DNA of 64,000 nt from Chrysoporthe austroafricana (Eukaryota; Ascomycota; Sordariomycetes; Diaporthales; Cryphonectriaceae), in contig JYIP02000007.1 of assembly GCA_001051155.2 (NCBI GenBank), forward strand, positions 2,854,342 through 2,918,341. Reading direction: 5' to 3'. The first letter of the stretch is position 1. Every line of letters starts with the position of its first letter. Of the stretch, positions 32,819 to 41,822 are shown in pieces. The translations under genes were made by a program, and so were the position numbers. The notes below the pieces were generated by a model. That model saw nothing but the letters and a program-made list of their open reading frames with translations, made no database searches and was not told the origin of the DNA.

Positions 32819-34634
32819 TCATACAAGTGGCGGGGAGGGCAGAGATCGGCTGCTGGACCTCCTCACCCTCTTCTCCCTCCCGCCCGAGCGAGGGCCCCCG
32901 GGGCCTGCTGCCACCTCGCTCCCGGACAGAGGTGGTGCGTCCGACATCCGCATCCTCTTGGCCACCTTGCTACCGCCCGAGCCCGAGGAAGAAGGAGGTG
33001 GGCCGCCCGACCGCTGCAGCCTGGTGGCCCTTGCGCCGCCGGGGCCAGAACCGGAACTCCCGCCGCCATCGCCGCCGCCGCTGCTGTCCGTCTCTGTCGT
33101 CTCGCCAGTGGCGGCCCCGTCAGGCCTGGACGGCGGATCTTCGGCAGCTTGATCCCAGACCTTGTCGGCCAGGGCTTCTTCGGCTGTCGGGCGGGCGGCG
33201 GGGTCCCACGCCAGCATGGAGCCGAGGAGGGTCCCGAAGCGGTCGGGCATGTGGCCCTGCACGCCTTCGAGGCGCCTGAGGATCGCTGCGTGGTCCTTCG
33301 ACACGGGTCCGTCCCATTTCCGCCCTTCCCCTTTTTTCTGGAAGGTGGCCAGGAAGCAGAGCCCTAGGCTGAATATGTCGATGGCGTTGGTGTACCTGTC
33401 CTGCGCCCCAACTTCGGGGGCGGTAAAGGCATCGGGCCCGAGGGCAGTCGCTTTGCCCCTGGGACCCCTTTTCGCCTTGCCGAAATCACAGATAGCGGCA
33501 GAGGAAAGGCTTGCCCGGTACGAAAACACGAGCAGGTTCGCAGAGCTGATATCCCTGTGCATGATGCCCATGGCATGCAGGTTCCGGAGCCCTTCCAGCA
33601 CTTGGCGGAAGAGGGCCAGCCTCGTCGCCATGGAGATCTCGTGCCAGGGAACAGACCGAAAGGTGAAAGGCGCGTACGGCATAGAGAAATGCACGCGTTC
33701 CACCTCGGTCTGGAAGCACGGCGGGGACTGGCCGTGGTCGCACCACGAGCAGAGCAGGGGGACAAGGCCTGCCGCCCGAGCGGGTATGCTCTGGCCGATA
33801 GCAAGCTCGTTCATCATCATGTCGACCTTGTCGGGCTTGTCGCACTGGACCGTCTTGCACGCCACTACCTGCCCGGACCGCCTGTTTATACCGACCCTAA
33901 CCAGACCGGAAGCGCCGTGGCCTACCCTCCGGTGCAGGATGATATCCCATATGCGAGTCTGTATAGGCCTCGGCAGGAGGTCAAGAGAGGGCGCGGGGGC
34001 CCAGTTCTGATACCATCTCCGCATATATTCTTCAAGACTAGCCGCGTATGCATCTTCGTCCTCAACGGAAAACGCGAGCACAAAATGCAGAGGGCCGATA
34101 CGGAGGTAATTGGTAGGCATGTGAAGAATATGCTGGTCCTGGTGCTGCCAGCTCGACATTCGAATGCCCATCACCGCACAAGTAGACAACCGGCTCGCTT
34201 TCAGCCAAGTTCCGCAACACCAAGGCCCCAGACTGCGGGTGGATCGAGACTTCGAAAAACACAGACTCCTTGAGGCAGCGTGACGCGGACGAGCAGACCG
34301 GCAGGTCGATACCTGGTCCCAGTTTTCCGATCCTCCAGCAGCCATTTTCACCAGAACCAGGCCTGTCGAACGAGAGGGCAAGCTGGTAATGCCTGGGCGG
34401 CGCGGCGCGGCGGGTAGGGTTTCGTGGTGTGGGAGGCGGGATGGCCTGAGCAGCGGCCACGGGCTGCTTGTCGACGAGGGCAGCCAGGTATTTCTGCGCT
34501 GGCAGATTATCTGGCGTCAGCGTTGCGAAGCGAAAAGACGACGATGCTATTGTAATTGTGCTATATAGCCAAATATTAGCCCTGGAGACTTCGTACCACA
34601 GGACGTGAGGACACAGTAGGAAAAGGGGCCTCAC
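32819..34634 (-). CDS. Fungal kinase with FHA-like N-terminal region, frameshifted
   Basis: The kinase domain (about 33170-33960) is complete: VGHGASGLVRV glycine loop, VVACKTV lysine, HRDISSANLL catalytic loop, CDFGKA metal site and APE. After it, about 120 residues are Gly/Ser/Pro and Arg rich, with KRMRM and REKRVRR clusters that may target the nucleus. Upstream, in another frame (34634 to about 34150), a beta-rich part WRIGKLGPGIDLPV and VVYLCGDGHSN resembles the FHA-like module that precedes this kinase type in ascomycetes. The frames change near 34150, where no intron fits, so I infer a one-base indel. The N-terminal exon may begin outside 34634. It is divergent from the gene at 34918. 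Confidence 0.7.
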
Positions 34635-34917
34635 TCAAAAAAAAACAGTGCTATATCACCATAAGCCCTTCGCAGTTACTTCAGTAAGGGCTTGGCGGCG
34701 TTAGGCAGCCCCCCTCACAAGGGTGGACCCTCCAAAAACAGCGGTGGCTGGTTGGGTACCTTTCCCCGCTCTTATCAAGATAAGCGGGTGATGGGCTGAA
34801 CCCGTGCTCTCTTTTACCATCCTCATCATCGTCACTGTCCTTCTCGTCCTTGTTATCTTCATCGTCTTCATCAATCCTGTCGCAGGACATATTCGATATC
34901 ATCATTTGCAATCCAAT

Positions 34918-35901
34918 ATGGCGTCCTTGTGCTCCCCAAGACGCCCCGACGAGCCGATTGGCGAGTACTGGGACAGATGCGACGCCGCCCGGAACGCATG
35001 GCGCCAGCAGCTGCTCGACGACTATTACACGAGGCGAAAATCAAGACTAATTTCTCCGAACAGCGACGATCTGGACGAGAGGGGGATGGCACAGATGGTC
35101 AGGTTAGTCGAGGAGGATATCCTGATTGAGTCGGGAAGGGCGACACGCGAGGACTTCCTCAGGCCCCGAGAGGAGCCGCCCGAGGTCGTCTACCCACCCG
35201 GCAAAACCCTCAGCGAGCTCGGCGACCTCGATGAGCAGCCTGAGTGTCCATTCTCGCCGCTCGAGAGGAGCCCGACACCAGAGATACCCGAGGCGGGACC
35301 GAGCACGCCGCCGGCACACAAGAGGAAGAGGGGCCGGGACGATGGGGGCCCCGACGAGCAGCAGGCAGCACAGCCGGGCGCCAAGAGGACGAGGAGGAGC
35401 GCTGCAGACACACACGGTACTGGGCTGCTGCCGGCAAGCGCGGTGTCCGGCGGGAAGAAGAGGAAGAGGGGGTCTGATGGTGAGGCGCCCCATGATGGCG
35501 AAGAGCAAACCTCCTCCCCCAACCCAAGGGCCAGGCGGAGGAAGAGGGTGAGATTCGACCTGGAAGAGACGACGGCAGACGGCCACGACGACCACCACTA
35601 CGACGACCACCACGACCACAACCACGACCGCCACCGCCGCCGCCGCCGCCACCGCCCTCATCGCACGGCCCGGGCTGCCCGGCAGGAGGAGGAGCCTGCC
35701 CGTGTCCTCCGCCCGGATGGTCTTGGGTCATCGTCAGCCCGAGTCACCCGCGCGCGGCGCCGCCAGCTCTCGGGGCTGAACGCCCAGCTGTTCCTGCTCG
35801 GGCAGCGCGGCCAGCTCAGCCTCCAGGGCCAACAACAACATCCTCATCCCAGCGAGGGCCGGGGCCGGGGCCGGGGCCAACACCTGCACCACCAATGGTA
35901 G
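34918..35901 (+). CDS. Hypothetical protein, acidic N-terminus and basic disordered tail
   Basis: The ATG at 34918 (CAATATGG) starts 327 residues without introns. Residues 1-110 form an amphipathic, acidic region (EYWDRCDAARNAWRQQLLDD) that could be helical. The rest is low complexity: Pro/Glu stretches, five or more bipartite basic clusters (KRKRGRD, GAKRTRR, GKKRKRG, RRRKRVRFD), a His/Asp-rich segment (DHHYDDHHDHNHDRHRR) and a Gly/Arg tail. This composition is that of a nuclear or nucleic-acid-binding disordered protein; no domain is recognised. It is divergent from the kinase at 32819-34634, with about 283 bp between the starts, mirroring the pair at 4017/6755. Confidence 0.6.
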   Translation: MASLCSPRRPDEPIGEYWDRCDAARNAWRQQLLDDYYTRRKSRLISPNSDDLDERGMAQMVRLVEEDILIESGRATREDFLRPREEPPEVVYPPGKTLSELGDLDEQPECPFSPLERSPTPEIPEAGPSTPPAHKRKRGRDDGGPDEQQAAQPGAKRTRRSAADTHGTGLLPASAVSGGKKRKRGSDGEAPHDGEEQTSSPNPRARRRKRVRFDLEETTADGHDDHHYDDHHDHNHDRHRRRRRHRPHRTARAARQEEEPARVLRPDGLGSSSARVTRARRRQLSGLNAQLFLLGQRGQLSLQGQQQHPHPSEGRGRGRGQHLHHQW

Positions 35902-36179
35902 CAGCACTGCTGGTACGGAGGCTGGCGTCAAGACTAGGGCTAGAAACACTACTCGCGGCACAGTCATCAAGGCAAGGGCTCTGTCGGGTCGACAAGCCCC
36001 TGCCAGGAGCAGAACCTGATAGCACACCTGTCAACAGGCGGAACGGACACACGCTCACAGCCCAATTGCGGGCCCATCGGCACACCTGGTGGTCCCTTTC
36101 AACGCAGGCCAGGCACAGACGGGGGCTAGGGGCCAAGAGGAAGGGAGGACATGGGCAGGCCGGTATGGAGTAGTCACCA

Positions 36180-36530
36180 TGTACTGGTCATCCTGACAGG
36201 GTCGGGTGCAGCCAGCAACGTTCCGGGCCGGACCAGCAGGTAGGCCTTTTTCTGAGCCCCTCCGGGGCGGAGCACAGGTGTTGAGGGTGCTGGTTATCCT
36301 GACAGGGTCGGGTGCAGCCAGCCTCTCAGCCTCGCCTCGCCATCGCAAGCCCCGTGGAGGAGGAGGAGGAGGAGGAGGAGGAGGAAGAGGTGACGGCGGC
36401 GGCGGCGCAGCTCAAGGCCAGCTTCTGAGAGTTTTCGCGTGCCGGTTATCCTGACAGGGTCGGGTGCAGCCAGCCTCTCAACCTCGGCCGCCGCGGGCCT
36501 CGTGGACAAAGAAAAGCGAGGGCTGCCCCC
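36180..36530 (+). repeat. Three tandem copies of the repeat family B head
   Basis: The segment ATCCTGACAGGGTCGGGTGC followed by AGCCAGC starts at about 36187, 36293 and 36446. Spacers differ and include a GAG/GGA triplet array (36358-36390) and a G-run at 36530. It resembles the tandem pair at 8351-8578. Confidence 0.75.
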
Positions 36531-37474
36531 CGGGGGGGGGGGTTGTTTATGGGCTCGGCTTCTGGGTTTCGTGTGCCGGTTCCGTCCTTCGTGGGCTCAA
36601 AGCTGGCATGAAGAGTACATGGCCATGTCATACGCGCGCTCCCATGTGCTTGCAAGCCCGTGTTAGGGTCCGTATCTTGGTGTTCGCGTTTATTGCCACT
36701 CTTGGCCTGCGTACCTAATCACAGTCATCTCTCTCTCCCTACTGGGCCGTCTAGCTCGGTCCTGCCGCGAACTGACCCGGAAACCTGAGTGCCTTGTGAC
36801 CTGTTATTCACAGCCTGTTCATACTGATCGGCCCCTGGGAGGTACATTCTATCGTCCGGTGATAATCCCAGCATGGTAGCTGGAAAACCACTCGGGGCTG
36901 CAGCCTCTTCGTGTGGGGCCATGTAGAGAAGCCGTCGTGTGCACAACTTCGAATTTGGGTACAGGAAGCTTAGGACCGACGGACGACGATGTCTTGGAGA
37001 GGCTGCCGGCAGCTACGCCACAACGCTGCTCAGGCGTGAATTGCTGCTAGTAGTGGTGCAACAAAGTAGTACATAGATCTCGGTCTGGTACGAAATAGGT
37101 AGAAGGTAGATCTCCAAGCCAGGAGAGAACATGGCTGATCTTGGTGCAAATTAGGCCTCTCTCCAAGGTAATGGCGTGGCTCCGCAGCCGTGTTGCGATC
37201 GATGGCAGGGCACTAGGCCATATTTCTGCTTCTTGCACTCGGGCCTTCACGGTTCCGAGTGCAATGATCGACTGACACCCAGATAATCACTACACCCAAT
37301 ATCTTTAACACCTGAACCAGACCGCTCAGAGCACATCTGATATCTTCCATTCCTCTGTCCGTCGGAATCAAGACTCAGATAGGTCATAGGTGTGACGGTC
37401 AAACAAAGCCACGGAAGCCAGCTGCGTCGATCAGAGGGTCCCCGAGAACGTGGAAGCCGTGAGGCTGACCGTGA
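36531..37474. other. No gene seen
   Basis: Frames are short and of mixed composition. I recognise no domain, repeat of the known families or RNA gene. Confidence 0.4.
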
Positions 37475-37640
37475 AGGAGTCGGGTTGCAGGGCTTCGATG
37501 CACCCGAGCCAAAAACAGCCAGTGGCTGGATTGATGCAGGCCTTCCAACCTTGATTACTGCACTGCATGTTGTATTTAGGCCAGACTTGTCGGTAGATCG
37601 AGACAGTCTACGAAGCATACTGAAAAGTACGTGGCCATAG
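37475..37640 (+). repeat. Repeat family B copy
   Basis: GTTGCAGGGCTTCGATGCAC, AAAAACAGCCAGTGGCTGGA, TTGATGCAGGCCTTCCAACC, TTGTATTTAGGCCAGACTTG and TCGGTAGATCGAGACAGTC follow the family order. It ends 250 bp before the transporter relic. Confidence 0.7.
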
Positions 37641-37884
37641 TCGTCCTGACGCCACTGATGCCGCAGTTCACGCCCCCTCGGCTCGTTTCAGATTGCCCTC
37701 ACCAACGCATCCACCAGCATCCTCCAGACAAGCAGGTCTGCCTCGCACTGCGCAGATACGAGTCCAGACCATTGGACAGGTCGAGGATTGCATGGCTACA
37801 TACCGTCCCGAGAGGCAATAAGGGCGCAGCACCCTTTTGCGGCGCGCGGCAGCCTTCGGACGCCGTCGTCGTGGTGCGCGGGGG

Positions 37885-38420
37885 CACACCACACACTTAC
37901 CAGGCACACACGACAATGAACGGCAGCGCGATCATCACCACGAACAGGCACAGGTACCACCAGTCGTCTGCGTCCGGGTACTTCTTCATCCTGCGCATGT
38001 GGCTGTCGTCCCCCTGGTTGCGCGCGAGCTTGAACTGCGCCTTGACCTGGGCGGCTGCGGTACAGCAGCACATGTACGACCATGGCCGAGATGCTCGCGA
38101 ACGCGAGGCCGTGAGCGATGACGTACTACGTGGGCATGTACAGCGGCAAGCAAGCGTGGCACTTCTCCTCGTTGAACACGGCGACGTCCAGGATCACCGA
38201 GACGTTGTAGACGTTGCCCGTATTGTCTGTCGTACGACTTCAAGCTCTGCACGGGCAGGTACGCGCCGTACCAGAAGCCGCTATAGTACATGCCCATGGA
38301 CATGGCGACGGAGAACACCAGGACGCCGCTGATGGCGTTGGCGAGGGCCGTAGAAGGGCGTGTTCAGCGGCTGCCCTGCCTGTGCCCACAGCACCGCGAG
38401 TCTGCCCGTACGCCCGCCTC
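37885..38420 (-). pseudogene. Oligopeptide transporter (OPT family) relic
   Basis: OPT proteins are polytopic membrane carriers for small peptides. On the minus strand the pieces PLNTPFY, GVLVFSVAMSMGMYYSGFWY, AYLPVQS, NVSVILD, NEEKCHACLPLYMPT, AHGLAFASISAMVVHVLLY, DDSHMRRMKKYPDADDWWYL and CLFVVMIALPFIVVCAW occur in the expected order but in different frames. At least two indels and one in-frame TAG (after LYMPT) break it. Only about 150 of the usual 700 or more residues remain. Codons end almost always in G or C, unlike most genes here. Confidence 0.7.
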
Positions 38421-38594
38421 TGCCCTCTTCCCCTTGAGCAATCGTCCATCAATCTGATGACTTGCAAACCGTACCGCGCGGGTTATCGCTTCCGTTTCCT
38501 GCATTGTATTACGGCATAAGTCAGGACAAGGGTTTCCGGACACCCCTCCCGGGCCACACCACCCATATAGATAAATAGATACATTCTTGATTTA

Positions 38595-38865
38595 TTAATA
38601 CAATTCAGCTATAACGATACAGTCTTCTTCAACAGTAGATAATTTGATACCGCTCTCTCTATCTGAACTATTCTCTTGTTGATTAACTGCATTTTGAGCC
38701 CCCCGTATAGCTTCGATACTAGCAAACTTGGATTTCGGACTAATGCCGACTTTCTTTCTCTTTGTTGGCCGAGAAGCTCCAAGTTGAAGCTTGAAATCCC
38801 TTTTGTCCCAAGCTTTTGTTATTTTTCTGAATATTAGATGTTGCTCTCTAGCCTTTCGAAGAATC
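38595..38865 (-). pseudogene. Tc1/mariner-Pogo (Fot1-like) transposase C-terminal relic
   Basis: The minus strand reads QPDVYSILRKAREQHLIFRK, then KRKKVGISPKSKFASIEAIR and GAQNAV before an acidic end. KRKKV..SP.SKFASIE.I..AQNAV is the kind of tail found after the DDE domain of fungal Pogo/Fot1 transposases; a second relic is at 59690-59940. The catalytic DDE part is absent, the flanking sequence upstream has no transposase motif, and the frame ends in IVIAELY. A terminal inverted repeat was not found. Confidence 0.5.
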
Positions 38866-39129
38866 GAATATACATCCGGCTGGCTCGAAGAGGGTTTTGT
38901 GGGAAAGCCGGATATAACTGGATACGATACCAGTTGCAAGAGTGTTAAAAAGAGCATTCTGCACTTGCGTATATGCTAGATCTTTTGTCCTAGAACAACC
39001 ACAATTGACCCTCTGGGCCAGGGGATAAAGCCTCTTCGCCACAGGTTCAGGGATAGAATTGAAAGCTACTGATCGTTCTGAACTTGAATACAACTGGACT
39101 TACCGGCGTTGTTCTCGAGAAGGAGAAGA

Positions 39130-39175
39130 GTGAGCCAGAAGTGGTGTCAGCATCTCATGCCGACCACCTGATGGG
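39130..39175 (+). repeat. Repeat family E fragment
   Basis: AGCCAGAAGTGGTGTCAGCA, TCTCATGCCGACCAC is the middle part of the family defined by 13960-14205 and 16105-16245. The following 39176-39590 has no recognisable feature. Confidence 0.6.
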
Positions 39176-39589
39176 CACGGCGTGGCATCCGAGAACGCTC
39201 GGTGAGTTCACTCGGGAATTCCCGGTGAATTCGCCCAGTAAAGCAGCCTGCTGTGAGGGGGTGCCTACGTCCAGGCACGCCGTATGGAGGAGGTACGTCG
39301 GCTGAGACGCTACGCACTCTCTGCGCACAAGACGCTATGGCGCCTGTTTGAGCGTATGTCTCGTCGTCGTCGACCTTGCCGTCCAGGTTTGCCCCTGCGC
39401 GCGTACAGGCAGTCCGTGGTACGTGCTTTCGATATTCTGTCGTCGTCGCTGCTTGTTTTCAATTGCCTTTTGACGTCCCACGCTGGTTTTAACGTCCTTT
39501 CAACGTCTCCCGGCTGTATTCAAGCCTCTTGATGCTATCCCCGAGCCTCCCTTGCCGTTATTGCGTTGGTTTTAACCGTTCTCGATATT

Positions 39590-40360
39590 CCCCTTTATTG
39601 TCGTCCAAGTTCCTCTTCTCGCGCGCGCGTATGCAAAGGAATGCGGGGCGGTACCGCGATGACGGTCACGCACGCGGCCATGATTGCGATCATATTCGAG
39701 AAGCTGAGCACGTACTTCGACGTGGCCAGCAAGGTAAGCATGGTCATCGTTACTAACAAAGACACGTCTATGGCTATATCGGTATACGCCGGCAAGAAGA
39801 GGAACGTGAGGGTGGTCGAGGCCGTGGACATGATGAGGTACGCGTATACGGTCATGACCTCGATTAAGACGTCGCATACGACCTTGTGCGTAGGCAGCAA
39901 CGAGATGGCGCTCATGTGCATGCATCTGCTCCCACACACCAACGTAGTCACCAATAGGCTCAATCACCGTAAACACAATCTCGATTGAGAACAAGCACAG
40001 GACGCTGCTCGAGGACAAGGACATGATCGCGGAGATGTGACCGTGCGCGACCCGAACAAGAACGTGATCAGGGTCGTGCCCATCGAGAGGAGCGAGAATA
40101 TTAGGCGGGCTTAGTGATGAGCAGGAACTCGTCCAGGCCCATGAGGTGGTACGTCGGCATGATCAGAGGCGTGAATCTGAGCGGGATGTTCCACGACTGC
40201 TCGTTGGCGTACAGGCTGTCGGAACGTGGGCCTGAACAGGATCGGGAGCAGCGACCCGCACGCGGTGGTGGACAGGGCCACGATCAGCACCTCGTCCTTC
40301 AAGGTAGAGATAGACATCTCCGAGATTGGCAACCTAGGATAGGGTCTCTTGAGTTCCACC
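39590..40360 (-). pseudogene. Relic of a GC3-rich membrane protein
   Basis: On the minus strand several hydrophobic pieces read in shifting frames: DEVLIVALSTTACGSLLPIL (about 40300-40240), NIPLRFTPLIMPTYHLMGLD (about 40190-40130), SMGTTLITFLFGSRTV (about 40090-40040), VVCDVLIEVMTVYAYLIMST (about 39890-39830) and DVSLLVTMTMLTLLATSKYV (about 39770-39715). The codons strongly prefer G or C in the third place, as in the OPT relic 1.5 kb upstream. The pieces suggest four to six membrane segments with frame breaks. I cannot name the family; it need not be the same protein as the OPT relic. Confidence 0.45.
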
Positions 40361-41590
40361 CAGGGGGGGGGAAGAAATCGAGGCCCCCCCTACCCTAGCC
40401 GACTCTCGGTATAGGTACTTAGCGACATCGTGTCCCGCCACTGGTGGATAAGTCGAGGATCAACTCACCTGGAAATTACCCACCCTGTTCCGGTACCTGG
40501 TAGAATTTTTCCTCTGAGCTGGCGCGACGCTTTTCCGACAAGGAATCAACGGACGAATGACCCAAGAATATTTGAGGTACAGGTCGCAACACGCCAGTCA
40601 ACATGGCCTTGGAGCGGCTCACACACGTCATCAAAAGCTTGAAGGAGATCGCCACCGTGCCTGTCTACATCGACATGAAGAATTTGCATCAATCTAGCTA
40701 TTGGCTGTGTCCGGTTTGGGTGTCTCGAAGCTCTGCCTGCTATGGGCGGGTCTGCTGTCTTCTAGGCACTACGCATGTTCCCTATGTAGCTAAACGGGGA
40801 GGCGAGCGAGGATCGAGCTCTTCTAATAGAGGGTTAAGAACAAAAGCAGCGGGACAAAACAAATATAACGACAGGAACCTAGCACTATCCTTATACTCTG
40901 ATCAGAACAGAACAGACAGAACTGGGCCCTCTGGAGGGCTGTCAAGGCAGAAAATTAAAAAATTGCGAATCGGGATTTTTGACACAACGGTATATTGATT
41001 CATATCCGACCATGCCATCTCCTCGTCTTCTGGAGGGGGCGAGGGAGGGGGCACAACCTATATATCTATTACAGACCCTGATCACCCTGATCAGGGCCTG
41101 AAAAATGGTACCGATGTTGAACTAGGCCAAGGGCCAGAGCCGGAACACCTGTTCTCCACGACACTGCAGAGCCCTGACAACCTAACAGGGGGGTCTGGCA
41201 ATCAGTCAGTACTCACTCTTCCGCCCGATCAAGGTTGCTGGGAAGCTTGGTTCTGTAGGAAAGTAGGCTTGGATGGATTATAAGAACAAGCCAACTCAGT
41301 GGAGTCAGGACTGCTCGGATCCAACATCCGTCGAATCCCTCCTCAGCGACAAGTATGGGGAATCCCGACCCTACCCCCGACACTCGGTCTACATAAAATA
41401 AGAAAAGCCAGACATTGATATGATAGAAGCTCGGCTGCATTAAGTGGATTAGGGTCTGCAAAGTCCAAGCTAACCTAATTAGGCAAAGGAATAGGTACTG
41501 GCCGCTGATCTAACCTCTGGATTCCTGAACTGGCTTCACGCGCAGGCACAGCAGAGGTACGGCTATATATACTCTTTGGTTCCCCAATTT
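40361..41590. other. No gene; includes a family B fragment
   Basis: The minus strand of 40685-40785 contains family B words (GGCAGAGCTTCGAGACACCC, AACCGGACACAGCCAATAGC). The rest, including 40800-41590, shows only short frames; a 131-codon plus frame (40603-40998) spans this repeat and is not a gene. Confidence 0.45.
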
Positions 41591-41595
41591 CCCCG

Positions 41596-41720
41596 CCCGA
41601 TATAGCTCAGCTGGAATGACGTTCAACTTGGACGAGGACGGGCCGGGACGAAGGTTAGGCCCTGAGTAACTCATGATCCCCGAGCCAGGAGTTCGAGAAC
41701 TGATGCTTTCCTCTTTTTAT
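41596..41720 (+). ncRNA. tRNA-like Pol III unit (SINE-like)
   Basis: An A-box-like TAGCTCAGCTGG (41603-41614), a partial B-box-like GTTCGAGAAC (41691-41700) and a T-run (41714-41718) are in the right order. The boxes are about 88 bp apart, longer than in a tRNA without an intron, and the D- and T-stems do not pair well, so this is not a standard tRNA gene. A tRNA-derived SINE or a decayed tRNA is likely. No second copy was noticed in the window. Confidence 0.35.
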
Positions 41721-41822
41721 TCTTTTTTTCACTTCGTGTTGAGAAGATATCTGCAGCGCCGCGTGACAGGTGCCAGTACTTGAGGGGAGAGAAGGATTAT
41801 GTAGATTGGAGTGCCCAAGTAC

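Noticed and set aside
41603..41700. A standard tRNA gene
   Set aside because: Box spacing is too large and the D- and T-stems do not pair; recorded only as tRNA-like.
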